A DNA stretch of 64,000 bases, taken from positions 124,001-188,000 of the forward strand of contig NZ_JAFGYY010000010.1 of assembly GCF_017491605.1 (NCBI RefSeq), given 5' to 3'. Numbering within the stretch: the stretch's first letter is position 1; each line of letters opens with the position of its first letter. Positions 18,703-27,783 of the stretch are shown one piece after another. The DNA is from Pseudomonas sp. 30_B. Its GTDB lineage: Bacteria > Pseudomonadota > Gammaproteobacteria > Pseudomonadales > Pseudomonadaceae. The position numbers were made by a program, and so were the translations under genes. Below the pieces are notes generated by a model that was not told the DNA's origin, made no database searches, and saw only the letters and a list, made by a program, of their open reading frames with translations.

Positions 18703-20459
18703 CAGCCGCGCTCCCGGCGAGCCAGGGACACGGTGAAGATGCCGTCCTCGTCGATACGCTGGGCCAGCTTGCGGAAGCCGGCGGCCTCCACCAGTTGGTC
18801 CATCTCCAGCTGCGTGCGCCGGCGCATCACCCAGGCCTGGCCGGCACGGTGGCTGGTCAGGGCGCGGGCGATCAGTTCCAGTTGCGGGTGCCAGGGTTGG
18901 CCGGTGTAGATCAGGTAGCCGCCTTCCTCGACCGCCTCGCCCAGGCCGCCCAAAGAGCCGCTGACCATGGCGTTGTCGGCGAACAGCTCATAGAGGCCGG
19001 AGACCACCGCCAGCGTCGGTTTCGGTTCGACGGTGGCGAGGTCCGCGCCGTCGAAGGCATCGCCCTGGACGAAGCGGGCGCGCTCCTTGAGGCCAAGGCG
19101 CTCGATCAGCGCTGAGCCTTCACGCACGTTCAGTTCGCTGTAGTCGCGCAGCAGCACGCTCTCCGGCAGCGGCTCGACGCCCTGCAACGCTTCGAGGATG
19201 TAACGGCCGTGCCCGGCGGCGATGTCGAGGATGCGCACTTCACGGCCCTGCTCGCGCAGGCTGGCCATGGCCTGGCGCAACAGCTCCTCGATGTTCACCT
19301 TGCGCTGGCGGATGCCGCGCCAGCCGGCGGATTCCAGGTAAGTGCGGTCGATCATCCGGCCCACCGGCCCGGCGCCGGCGGGCTGGTTGCGGTAGACGTA
19401 ATCCAGGGTGCTGCCGGAATCGAAACCGGTCTGGAAGCCCAGGTTGATGCCGTCCGAGAGCAGGCGGCCCAGGCGCATGTTGGCCCGCGTCGCGCGCCAG
19501 AAGAGGTCGCGGATCGACCAGGCCGGCAGCGGCGTGGCCAGCGCCTCGGCTTCGGCGCAGGTGTAGCCGAAGCGATCGGCAGCGCGCAGGTCGGGGCGCT
19601 CCGGCGCCCGGACAAAGCATTCGAGCATGAAGCGCCGGGCGCGGCTCACCGCCTGCTCGCGGTGCAGCTCGCCGAGGGTGTCGTGGAAGAAGCCGGGCAG
19701 GACGTGCAACTCCTTGCGCGCCGTGCCGAGGTTGTCGAAGAAGCGCTGCTGCGGCTTGCGGTGCACCACGACGTCGGAACCGGAGATGAGCAGCTGGGTC
19801 GGCACCTGGATCGCCTGGGCATCGGCCACCACGCGCTCGGCAGCGGCGTAGAGGCCGAGCAGCACGTTCACCGAAATGGCGCGGGCGATCAGCGGGTCGC
19901 TGTCGAAGGAGGCGATGCGCTCCGGGTCGTGGGTGAGGAAGTTGGATTTGACGTAGCTGTTGACGAAGAAATTGCCGCGCCACCAGCGGGCCAGCTTCAG
20001 CCCAGGTCGGGCGAAAGGCACGTAGAGCTTGACCTTGAAGGCCGGCGAGGCGAGCACAAGGCTGCGGATCGGTGGCGCGTAGTCATGCACCCAGGTGGAA
20101 ACCAGCACCGCGCCGACGCTCTGCGCCACCACCGCCATGTCGCTGACGGCGATGCCATGAGTGGCGGCGATGTGCTCGACGAAGGTCTGCACGTCGCGAA
20201 CGCTGGTGCCGAAGCTCGGGCTGTCGCCGCGCGCGCCGGGGGACTGGCCGTGGCCACGGGCATCCCAGGCGAAGATGTCGAAGCCGGGCATGTCCAGCTC
20301 GTCAGCCAGGTGGGCGATGCGTCCGGAGTGCTCGTGGCCGCGATGGAACAGCAGCACCGCCCGGCGCGGTTCCTCTGCGGCGGATAGCGCCGGCCAGTGG
20401 CGGTAGAACAGTTCGACGCCGTCGTGGGTCACGAAGTGGTGATTCGAAGATTCGCGCAT
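18702..20459 (-). CDS. Alpha/beta hydrolase - SAM methyltransferase fusion (YnbC-like)
   Basis: A 585-residue bifunctional protein. Residues 1-300 are an alpha/beta hydrolase of the monoacylglycerol-lipase/lysophospholipase type: HRGHEHSGR oxyanion region, VAQSVGAVL nucleophile elbow (serine) and a late GFFHDT histidine. Residues about 380-585 are a class I methyltransferase with the SAM motif ILDIAAGHGRY near residue 430. The fusion matches E. coli YnbC. It sits between the CDP-alcohol transferase and the phosphatase in one operon. Plausible job: trimming an acyl chain and methylating a lipid headgroup; the true substrate is unknown. Confidence 0.88.
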   Translation of the reverse strand: MRESSNHHFVTHDGVELFYRHWPALSAAEEPRRAVLLFHRGHEHSGRIAHLADELDMPGFDIFAWDARGHGQSPGARGDSPSFGTSVRDVQTFVEHIAATHGIAVSDMAVVAQSVGAVLVSTWVHDYAPPIRSLVLASPAFKVKLYVPFARPGLKLARWWRGNFFVNSYVKSNFLTHDPERIASFDSDPLIARAISVNVLLGLYAAAERVVADAQAIQVPTQLLISGSDVVVHRKPQQRFFDNLGTARKELHVLPGFFHDTLGELHREQAVSRARRFMLECFVRAPERPDLRAADRFGYTCAEAEALATPLPAWSIRDLFWRATRANMRLGRLLSDGINLGFQTGFDSGSTLDYVYRNQPAGAGPVGRMIDRTYLESAGWRGIRQRKVNIEELLRQAMASLREQGREVRILDIAAGHGRYILEALQGVEPLPESVLLRDYSELNVREGSALIERLGLKERARFVQGDAFDGADLATVEPKPTLAVVSGLYELFADNAMVSGSLGGLGEAVEEGGYLIYTGQPWHPQLELIARALTSHRAGQAWVMRRRTQLEMDQLVEAAGFRKLAQRIDEDGIFTVSLARRERG

Positions 20460-20523
20460 AACTTCCTCTGTTCGATGGCTTGGGGGACGATCCCGTCCCC
20501 GCCGTTCAGGTCTTGGTGCGTAC

Positions 20524-21144
20524 TCAGGCGGCGGACTTCTCCCGCTGCTCGGAGAGGCCATGGCGCACGCGATTGACGATGGTCAGCAGCAGCAGCACCG
20601 CCACCACCACCAGCAGGTCGTTCAGCCAGCCCAGCGGCAGGATTCCCGTCGCCAGCCCCGCGCCGAAAATGCCGAAGCACAGCGCGCGGTCGCTCTTGCC
20701 CATCGGGCCGTCATAGCGGCGCGAGGCGCCGATCATCACGCCCAGCACGCCAGCGTACTCGCTGATGATCGCCAGCAGCACGACCAACACCACCAGCCCC
20801 GGCGCGACGCCCGGCAGCAGGGCGAACGGCAGGTACAGGGCGCTGTCGGCGATCACGTCGGTGAGTTCGTTGAGGTAGGCGCCGAGCTTCGACTGCTGGC
20901 CGAACTCGCGGGCGAGCATCCCGTCCATGGCGTTGAGCGCCATGCGCACGAACATCCACAGTGGAATCAGCAGAAAAATCCAGAGATGGGCACTGAGCAG
21001 CGCGACGACCAGCGCGACCAGCAGCGAGGCGCCGCACGCGGCGAGCGTCACCTGGTTGGCGGTCACGCCACGCTGGTGCAGGCGCGTCACCTGGGGACGC
21101 AGGAGGTTCTGGAAGCGCGACTTGAGTTGGTAGACGGAGATCAT
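20524..21144 (-). CDS. CDP-alcohol phosphatidyltransferase (YnbA-like)
   Basis: A 206-residue membrane enzyme. The family signature D-G-x2-A-R-x8-G-x3-D-x3-D is visible as NAMDGMLAREFG then LGAYLNELTDVIAD. Five or six membrane segments are present. It would transfer a phosphatidyl group from CDP-diacylglycerol to an alcohol headgroup. It is the first gene of the operon, 64 bases ahead of the hydrolase-methyltransferase. The ATG at 21144 is used; a longer open frame begins at 21180. Position matches PA2541 and E. coli YnbA. Confidence 0.9.
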   Translation of the reverse strand: MISVYQLKSRFQNLLRPQVTRLHQRGVTANQVTLAACGASLLVALVVALLSAHLWIFLLIPLWMFVRMALNAMDGMLAREFGQQSKLGAYLNELTDVIADSALYLPFALLPGVAPGLVVLVVLLAIISEYAGVLGVMIGASRRYDGPMGKSDRALCFGIFGAGLATGILPLGWLNDLLVVVAVLLLLTIVNRVRHGLSEQREKSAA

Positions 21145-21304
21145 GAAGGTCCTTCTCATCGATCGGAACGAACAATCCACAGCCCTGTGGACCCATCGAG
21201 CATAGCCTCACGGTGGAAGCAGAGCTGTAGGAAGCGTCTCAACACAATAGATGAACGATACCGTATGCCGAGGCACAAACCGCCGACAGGCAGCGCCCAT
21301 GAAA

Positions 21305-21335
21305 AAGGCGGAGCCCCTTTCGGAGACTCCGCCTT
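21305..21335 (-). terminator. Rho-independent terminator of the SMR pair
   Basis: On the minus strand AAGGCGGAG and CTCCGCCTT pair perfectly around a 13-base loop and run into a T-tract (21306-21302). It lies 19 bases after the stop of the downstream SMR gene. Confidence 0.85.
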
Positions 21336-21353
21336 CTGGCCGATGCAGGGTGA

Positions 21354-21683
21354 TCAGGCCAGCTTCAGCAGGCCCATGCCCAGGATCAGCATCGCCAGGC
21401 CCAGCCAGCCGCGCCAGGACAGGCGCTGGCCGAACAGGGCCCAGCCCATGGCCACGGTGGCGAGGATGCCGAAGCCGCCCCACACCGCATAGGCCACCGA
21501 CAGTTCGATGCCACGGACCGCCTGGGACAACGCGGTGAAGGCACCCAGTACGAAGAGAATCGAGGTGACGCCGAGGAGGCGTTTGCGGAAGCCGTCGGAA
21601 TACTTCAGCAGCAGGTTGGCGATCACTTCCAGGACGATGGCCAGGCCCAGCCAGGCCATCGGAATCAGGTCATGGTTCAGCAT
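21354..21683 (-). CDS. mdtI: Small multidrug resistance family subunit (MdtI-like)
   Basis: A 109-residue protein with four membrane segments, the length of the SMR family. The membrane-embedded glutamate lies in the first segment ([19 protein letters not shown]). The pattern of paired genes fits MdtI/MdtJ, which export spermidine in E. coli. It overlaps the upstream partner by 7 bases (shared 21677-21683). Paired-type SMR proteins with opposite topology work as heterodimers. The substrate in Pseudomonas is not proven by sequence. Confidence 0.85.
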   Translation of the reverse strand: MLNHDLIPMAWLGLAIVLEVIANLLLKYSDGFRKRLLGVTSILFVLGAFTALSQAVRGIELSVAYAVWGGFGILATVAMGWALFGQRLSWRGWLGLAMLILGMGLLKLA

Positions 21684-22036
21684 GCTACGGCCTCCATGTC
21701 GGTCTCACGCTCGTTCTTGCGGGTGCCGGATTTCACCAGCAGGATGCCGGCGATCATCACGACCAGGCCAAGAGCCTTCTCCAGGGTCAGGTCCTCGCCC
21801 AGCCAGGCGGCGCTGACCAGGGAGATCAGCACGATGCCGATGCCTTCCCACAGGGCGTAGGCCACGCCCACCGGCACATGCTTGATGGCCAGGGACAGGA
21901 AGAAGTACGACAGGCCGACCATCAGGTACATCAGCAGCAGACCCGCGACCGGGTACAGCGCATGGGTCAGTTTCATCGAAGTGGTGCCAACGACTTCAAA
22001 GCCGATGGCGGCAAACAGATAGATCCAGGAACGCAT
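21677..22036 (-). CDS. mdtJ: Small multidrug resistance family subunit (MdtJ-like)
   Basis: A 119-residue four-helix SMR protein with the conserved glutamate in [14 protein letters not shown] near residue 14 and a polar C-terminal tail ([12 protein letters not shown]). GGAGGG is placed 9 bases before the ATG as a good ribosome-binding site. It is the first gene of a two-gene operon. No guanidine riboswitch consensus is visible upstream, which argues against the Gdx branch. Confidence 0.85.
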   Translation of the reverse strand: MRSWIYLFAAIGFEVVGTTSMKLTHALYPVAGLLLMYLMVGLSYFFLSLAIKHVPVGVAYALWEGIGIVLISLVSAAWLGEDLTLEKALGLVVMIAGILLVKSGTRKNERETDMEAVAC

Positions 22037-22074
22037 GGTACAAGCCCTCCATGGGCGGCCGCGCGCAATCTAAG

Positions 22075-22213
22075 AGCCTGTTTACGATCTGCTGCGCGTC
22101 GGCTGGAGGGCGTTGGAAACTACCCTCAGATGCTCATTTGCAGTCGCAAACTCCGCTCTTCGGCTACTTTCCGCCTACTCCAGCTCTAGCTCGCTGGATC
22201 GTAAAAAGGCTCT
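22075..22213. repeat. 139-bp element with long terminal inverted repeats
   Basis: The ends AGAGCCTGTTTACGATC (22075-22091) and GATCGTAAAAAGGCTCT (22197-22213) match at 16 of 17 positions when inverted. The interior has no coding signal. It resembles a non-autonomous palindromic or MITE-like intergenic element. It occupies part of the 603-bp gap between mdtJ and the SulP gene. Confidence 0.65.
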
Positions 22214-22396
22214 GAAAGCATCCTTGCGGCGGTTTTCGGTTCGGGTTCGGTGGCGCCGACTCGGGCGACGGAGGTTCCGCCGCGCTTGGCGCCACGCTCA
22301 GGTGGCTACCGAAGGGAGGGGCTAGAGGTCGCCGGTCCAGTAACGCTCGCGCGAAACCAGGCGGGAAGTGGGGAGAGGTAGAGCCTTGATGTTCAA

Positions 22397-22414
22397 CATA
22401 ATGAACACATTATG
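22397..22414. promoter_or_regulatory. Operator-like palindrome CATAATG-N4-CATTATG
   Basis: A perfect seven-base inverted repeat with a four-base spacer in an AT-rich island of the 22214-22639 gap, 226 bases before the SulP start and 361 bases before mdtJ. The remaining sequence of this gap shows no gene that I can support. The regulator is unknown. Confidence 0.4.
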
Positions 22415-22639
22415 CCGATTTTCGGGTCATCAGGCAAATCGACGCCGTCGATCATGGGTATGAACGCCCATATATAGGCGCCTGAAGAGCACGCCGGACA
22501 GCAGGCGCCATCAGGGTTGTGCAATATTTTGTTCACACCGTTCAACCTGCGACAGCACGCCGCGGCCGTGACCTGCGCCAGCGCCCGGCCATCCGCCGCC
22601 CTGTTAGTATCCACAGCCAGTACACCGTCGGAGACTGCG

Positions 22640-24301
22640 ATGATCGCTCTGCGAGACGCCTGGAAGGCCGGCCTGTTCGGCCGTGAGCACTGGACACGCA
22701 ATCTGGTGGCCGGGGTGATAGTCGGGGTGGTGGCACTGCCGCTGGCCATGGCTTTCGCCATCGCCAGCGGGGTGAAGCCGGAACAGGGCATCTATACGGC
22801 GATCCTGGCCGGCGCGCTGGTCTCTGTGCTGGGCGGCAGCCGGGTGCAGATCGCCGGGCCCACCGGCGCCTTCATCGTCATCCTCGCCGGGATCACCGCC
22901 AAGTACGGCGTCGACGGCCTGCAGATCGCCACGCTGATGGCCGGCGCCATCCTCGTGCTGCTGGGCATGAGCCGCCTGGGCGTGATCATCCGCTTCATCC
23001 CGGCGCCGGTGATCGTCGGCTTCACCGCCGGCATCGGAGTGATCATCTGGGTCGGCCAGTGGAAGGACTTCTTCGGCCTGCCCGCCGTCAGCGGCGAACA
23101 CTTCCACCAGAAGCTCTGGCACCTGCTGCAGGCGCTGCCGCAACTGCACATCGCGACCACCCTGCTGGCGCTGCTGAGCCTGGCACTGGTGCTCTTCACG
23201 CCGCGCGTCAAGGCGCTGCAGCGGGTGCCCGGCCCGCTGGTGGCGATGGTGGTGGTGACGGCCATCCAGTCGCTGTTCCACTTCGACGGCGTGGCCACCA
23301 TCGGTAGCGCCTTCGGCGGCATTCCCCAGGGTCTGCCGAGCTTCAGCCTGCCGGAGGTGACCCTGCCGCGCGTGCTGGAACTGATCGGCCCGGCCTTCGC
23401 CATCGCCATGCTCGGCGCCATCGAGTCGCTGCTTTCGGCGGTGGTCGCCGACGGCATGGCCGGCACCCGCCACGATTCCAACCAGGAGCTGATCGGCCAG
23501 GGCATCGCCAACCTGGTCACCCCTCTGTTCGGTGGCTTCGCCGCCACCGGCGCCATCGCCCGCACCGCCACCAACATCCGCAACGGCGGCAATAGTCCGC
23601 TGGCCGGCGTCACCCACGCCGCGACCCTGGTGCTGATCCTGCTGTTCCTCGCCCCGCTGGCCTCGAACATCCCGCTCTGCGCGCTGGCGGCGATCCTCTT
23701 CGTGGTCGCCTGGAACATGAGCGAAATGCGGCACTTCGTGTTCATGGTCAAGCGCGCGCCGCGGGCCGACGTGGCGATCCTGCTGATCACCTTCCTGCTC
23801 ACGGTGTTCAGCGACCTGGTGATCGCGGTGAACATCGGCGTGATCCTCGCCATGCTGCACTTCATGCGGCGCATGGCATCGTCGGTGGAAGTGCACGCCA
23901 ACGAAGGTCCGGAGCTGGAGGTGGAGCTGCGCGGCCGCGGCCTGGCCGAACTGCCGCCAGGGGTGCTGGTGTACAGCATCGAGGGACCGCTGTTCTTTGG
24001 CGCGGTGGAGACCTTCGAGCGTGCCCTGGTCACCACCCACACCGACCCGAAGGTGCTGATCATCCGCCTGCGCCGCGTGCCCTTCATGGACATCACCGGC
24101 CTGCAGACGCTGCAGGAAGTGATCGAGGACCTCCAGCGGCGCGGCATCGAGGTGCGCCTGTGCGAGGCCAACGCACGGGTGCTGGGCAAGCTGCGCAAGA
24201 CCGGGATACTCGATGCGCCGAGGGCGGCCATCTATCACCCGGACTTCCCCGCCGCGCTGACGGCCTCGACGGCGGCGGCCGATACCATCGCCCTCCCCTG
24301 A
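22640..24301 (+). CDS. SulP family anion transporter with STAS domain
   Basis: A 553-residue protein. About residues 20-420 form the SLC26/SulP transport domain (QIAGPTGAFIVI near residue 72, GAIESLLSAVVADGMAGTRH near 262). Residues about 430-545 form the cytoplasmic STAS domain (VLVYSIEGPLFFGAVETF and VPFMDITGLQTL). SulP proteins carry sulfate, bicarbonate or dicarboxylates. The ATG at 22640 follows GGAGA. The length and order fit DauA-like carriers. The substrate cannot be decided. Confidence 0.9.
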   Translation: MIALRDAWKAGLFGREHWTRNLVAGVIVGVVALPLAMAFAIASGVKPEQGIYTAILAGALVSVLGGSRVQIAGPTGAFIVILAGITAKYGVDGLQIATLMAGAILVLLGMSRLGVIIRFIPAPVIVGFTAGIGVIIWVGQWKDFFGLPAVSGEHFHQKLWHLLQALPQLHIATTLLALLSLALVLFTPRVKALQRVPGPLVAMVVVTAIQSLFHFDGVATIGSAFGGIPQGLPSFSLPEVTLPRVLELIGPAFAIAMLGAIESLLSAVVADGMAGTRHDSNQELIGQGIANLVTPLFGGFAATGAIARTATNIRNGGNSPLAGVTHAATLVLILLFLAPLASNIPLCALAAILFVVAWNMSEMRHFVFMVKRAPRADVAILLITFLLTVFSDLVIAVNIGVILAMLHFMRRMASSVEVHANEGPELEVELRGRGLAELPPGVLVYSIEGPLFFGAVETFERALVTTHTDPKVLIIRLRRVPFMDITGLQTLQEVIEDLQRRGIEVRLCEANARVLGKLRKTGILDAPRAAIYHPDFPAALTASTAAADTIALP

Positions 24302-24313
24302 AGGGGGAGGGCG
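24289..24313. terminator. Strong hairpin at the convergent end of two genes
   Basis: CGCCCTCCCC pairs with the following GGGGGAGGGCG over a three-to-four-base loop that contains the SulP stop codon. No T-run follows on the plus strand. It may stop transcription from both sides with help from Rho, or act as a transcript end barrier. Confidence 0.45.
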
Positions 24314-24320
24314 CCACGCG

Positions 24321-25283
<963 letters not shown>

Positions 25284-25490
25284 TTATCAGGCGGTCGGGG
25301 AAATTATCGCACGGCCCACCAAGGACGCAGGGCGATTGTCGAGTGCCCCGCGAATAAGCCTACAAGTATCGAGATGGTTTCCGGTGGCAACTTGGGCTTC
25401 GAGCGGTACCGGAGGATGGAACGGAAGTCCTATATTGAGCCATGACAGAAAATTTTACTGTCTTGTGAAACTTTATCTAGGATTTCCACT

Positions 25491-25931
25491 ATGAAAAAGC
25501 TGAAATCTTCTGTGCTTCCTCTCGTATTCGCCCTGACGGCAGGATTCACCACCCATGCCTCCGCGGATTGCGCGCACAAGCGTGCCGCGCTCGAGTACCA
25601 ACTCCAGAAAGCGCAGCAGTACGGCAATTCCCACCGCATAGCCGGCCTGAAAAGGGCGCTGAGCGAAACGAATGCCCACTGCGTCGATCAGAACAGCTCC
25701 GCCCAGTTGAGCAAGACCCCGGAGCAGAAAGTGGCAAAGCTCCAGAGCAAGCTCAGCGACAAACAGCAGGACGTGCGAGAGGCCCAGGCAGACCTGCGCG
25801 AGGCCCAAGCCAAAGGCGACCCCGGGAAAATCGCCAAGGCCCAGAACAAGCTGCAGGAAAAGCAGGCAGAGGTGACCGAAATCACGAAGCAACTGCGCAA
25901 GGTACAAGCTGAGCTGACTGCCGAACGCTGA
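25491..25931 (+). CDS. DUF1090 family periplasmic protein
   Basis: A 146-residue protein of the DUF1090 (YqjC) family. A signal peptide covers residues 1-26 (MKKLKSSVLPLVFALTAGF, cleaved after ASA). Two cysteines flank the first helical segment (residues 27 and 63). The rest is a charged helical coiled-coil with many K, Q and E. Function is not established. A GACAG...CTGTC palindrome and an AT-rich stretch lie just upstream (25444-25462), suggesting a regulated promoter. The family is often induced by envelope or acid stress, but this is only inference here. Confidence 0.85.
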   Translation: MKKLKSSVLPLVFALTAGFTTHASADCAHKRAALEYQLQKAQQYGNSHRIAGLKRALSETNAHCVDQNSSAQLSKTPEQKVAKLQSKLSDKQQDVREAQADLREAQAKGDPGKIAKAQNKLQEKQAEVTEITKQLRKVQAELTAER

Positions 25932-26041
25932 CGACCCGAGGGCTGCGCACGCCCTTCGAGAGGGGCTGTCTGCGGCTGGTGCGCCTTCCGGGCATTGCCT
26001 AAGATGGCGCACTCGCTTTTACCGGAAATGGATAGCCCTCG

Positions 26042-27124
26042 ATGCTACGCGCGCTCAAAGACGAAAAATTCCTCCTCCTCGCCCTGCTGGTGGCGATCGC
26101 GGTGTACCCGCTGGAACATGGACTGCTGGGCGGCGGCAAGCTGCTCGCCGGGATCACCGCCACGGCCCTGCTGGCCGTGATCATCGGCGTCTCGCTGCGG
26201 GTGGCACACCACGCCGAAATCCTCGCGGAGAAGGTCGGCGAGCCCTACGGCACCATGATCCTGACCCTGGCGGCGGTGCTGGTGGAGGTGGTGATCCTGG
26301 CGATCATGATGGGCCACAACCATTCGCCGACCCTGGCCCGCGACACCATCTACGCCGCGGTGATGCTGGACATGAACGGCATCCTCGGCCTCGCCGCGCT
26401 GCTGGGTGGCCTCAAGCACGGCGAGCAGTCGTACAACGACGACTCGGGCAAGACCTACGTGACCATGATCCTCACCGCCGTGGGAATCTCCATGGTGGTG
26501 CCGGAGCTGATCCCGGCAGAGCAGTGGAAGCTCTACTCCTTCTTCACCATCGGCTGCATGGTCATGCTCTATGCGCTGTTCCTGCGCATGCAGACCGGCC
26601 AGCACAGCTACTTCTTCAGCTACAACTACGCGGCCCACGGCGAGCACGGCGAAGACCACGAGGCAGCGGGCAGCAGCAAGCAGTCCATGGGACTGCTGGT
26701 GGTCGGCGTGGTGCTGATCGGCGCGCTGGCCGAGGTGATGTCCAAGGCCCTGGACGTCAGCCTGCAAGGCAGCGGCGTGCCGCCTATCGTTCCGGCGCTG
26801 CTGGTGGCGGCGATCTCCGCCAGCCCGGAAATCCTCACCGCTTTGCGCGCCGCCCTGGCCAACCGCATGCAGCCGGTGGTCAACATCGCCCTGGGCGCCT
26901 CGCTGTCCACCGTGATCCTCACCGTCCCGGTGATCGAGGCCCTGGCGCTGTTCAAGGGCCAGCCGATCCAGATGGCGATGACCCCGCTGCAGACCGGCAT
27001 GATGTTCATCACCCTGATGGTGGCCGGCTTCAACCTGCATGACGGCAAGACCAACGCCATCGAAGGCATGACCCACTTCGTGCTGTTCGCCACCTTCCTG
27101 ATGTTGTCGCTGATGGGACTCTGA
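26042..27124 (+). CDS. Calcium/proton antiporter, CaCA family (ChaA-like)
   Basis: A 360-residue membrane protein with ten to eleven segments. The two conserved alpha repeats are seen as GTMILTLAAVLVEVVILAIM (about residues 70-90) and the later ALLVAAISASPEILTALRAA (about 256-275), with the acidic residues that bind the cation. A polar His/Glu-rich linker (HGEHGEDHEAAGSS) separates the halves. ChaA exchanges calcium, sodium or potassium for protons. The nucleoside-deoxyribosyltransferase gene begins 2 bases later. Confidence 0.9.
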   Translation: MLRALKDEKFLLLALLVAIAVYPLEHGLLGGGKLLAGITATALLAVIIGVSLRVAHHAEILAEKVGEPYGTMILTLAAVLVEVVILAIMMGHNHSPTLARDTIYAAVMLDMNGILGLAALLGGLKHGEQSYNDDSGKTYVTMILTAVGISMVVPELIPAEQWKLYSFFTIGCMVMLYALFLRMQTGQHSYFFSYNYAAHGEHGEDHEAAGSSKQSMGLLVVGVVLIGALAEVMSKALDVSLQGSGVPPIVPALLVAAISASPEILTALRAALANRMQPVVNIALGASLSTVILTVPVIEALALFKGQPIQMAMTPLQTGMMFITLMVAGFNLHDGKTNAIEGMTHFVLFATFLMLSLMGL

Positions 27125-27126
27125 CC

Positions 27127-27633
27127 ATGCTCAAGATCTACCTCGCCGGCCCCGACGTGTTCCGCCCCGATGCCTTCGAGCAGGGCGAACGGCTCAAGGC
27201 CCTGTGCGCCGAGTTCGGCGTGCAGGGGCTGTATCCGCTGGATCACTCGGTGCCCGAGGGGATTGACCAGCCGCGGGAGCAGGCGCTGTGGATCTACCAG
27301 GCGAACCTCGCGCTGATCGCCGAAGCCGACGCGGTGGTCGCCAACCTCAACCCCTTCCGTGGCGCCGAGCCGGACAGCGGCACGGCCTTCGAACTGGGCT
27401 ACGCCGCCGCCCTAGGCAAGCCGCTGTATGGCTACATCCAGGAGGGCGGCAGTTGCGCCGAACGCCTGCCGTGCGAGTGGAGGGGCGATGAGCCGGACCG
27501 CGACCGCGAGGGCAACCAGGTGGAAGCCTTCGGCCTGCCGCTGAACCTGATGCTTGGCGTGCCGGCGCAAGTCGCCGTTGGGGGCGCACGGGAGGCGCTG
27601 GAGTTGTTGCGTGCGGAGCTGCTGCCCTTGTAG
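27127..27633 (+). CDS. Nucleoside 2-deoxyribosyltransferase family protein
   Basis: A 168-residue protein. The N-terminal KIYLAGPDVF motif and NLNPFRGAEPDSGTAFELGYA near residue 77 are those of the nucleoside 2-deoxyribosyltransferase / DNPH1 group, which cleave or transfer the deoxyribose of nucleotides; the Glu in the second motif is the usual nucleophile. It follows the antiporter directly and sits near an adenine deaminase, consistent with purine or damaged-nucleotide salvage. Position agrees with PA0144 in my memory. Confidence 0.85.
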   Translation: MLKIYLAGPDVFRPDAFEQGERLKALCAEFGVQGLYPLDHSVPEGIDQPREQALWIYQANLALIAEADAVVANLNPFRGAEPDSGTAFELGYAAALGKPLYGYIQEGGSCAERLPCEWRGDEPDRDREGNQVEAFGLPLNLMLGVPAQVAVGGAREALELLRAELLPL

Positions 27634-27707
27634 GAGCGAGCTTGCTCGCGAACCGCCCGACTTCAATCGAGCCGACTAATCCTGTTCGCGAGCAAGCTCG
27701 CTCCTAC
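27630..27707. repeat. REP pair bounded by GTAGGAGCGAGC / GCTCGCTCCTAC
   Basis: Perfect inverted ends, with TTGCTCGCGAA and TTCGCGAGCAA nested inside. The left end overlaps the stop codon of the deoxyribosyltransferase-like gene. Same family as 6430-6521. Confidence 0.82.
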
Positions 27708-27733
27708 GAAGAGCCATGCGGGGCGAATCGTGG

Positions 27734-27769
27734 CAACAAAAAACGCGCCCCTGGGCGCGTTTTTTGTTG
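27734..27769. terminator. Bidirectional terminator, 17-bp perfect arms
   Basis: CAACAAAAAACGCGCCC and GGGCGCGTTTTTTGTTG are perfect inverted copies with a two-base loop, giving GC-rich stems with T-runs on both strands. It serves tonB (minus strand, ends at 27784) and the plus-strand gene ending at 27633. Confidence 0.93.
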
Positions 27770-27783
27770 AGTGCGGAAACACC

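Noticed and set aside
22037..22400. Guanidine riboswitch upstream of the SMR genes
   Set aside because: No ACGR-type paired hairpins or ykkC core were visible, and the two-gene arrangement points to MdtIJ.
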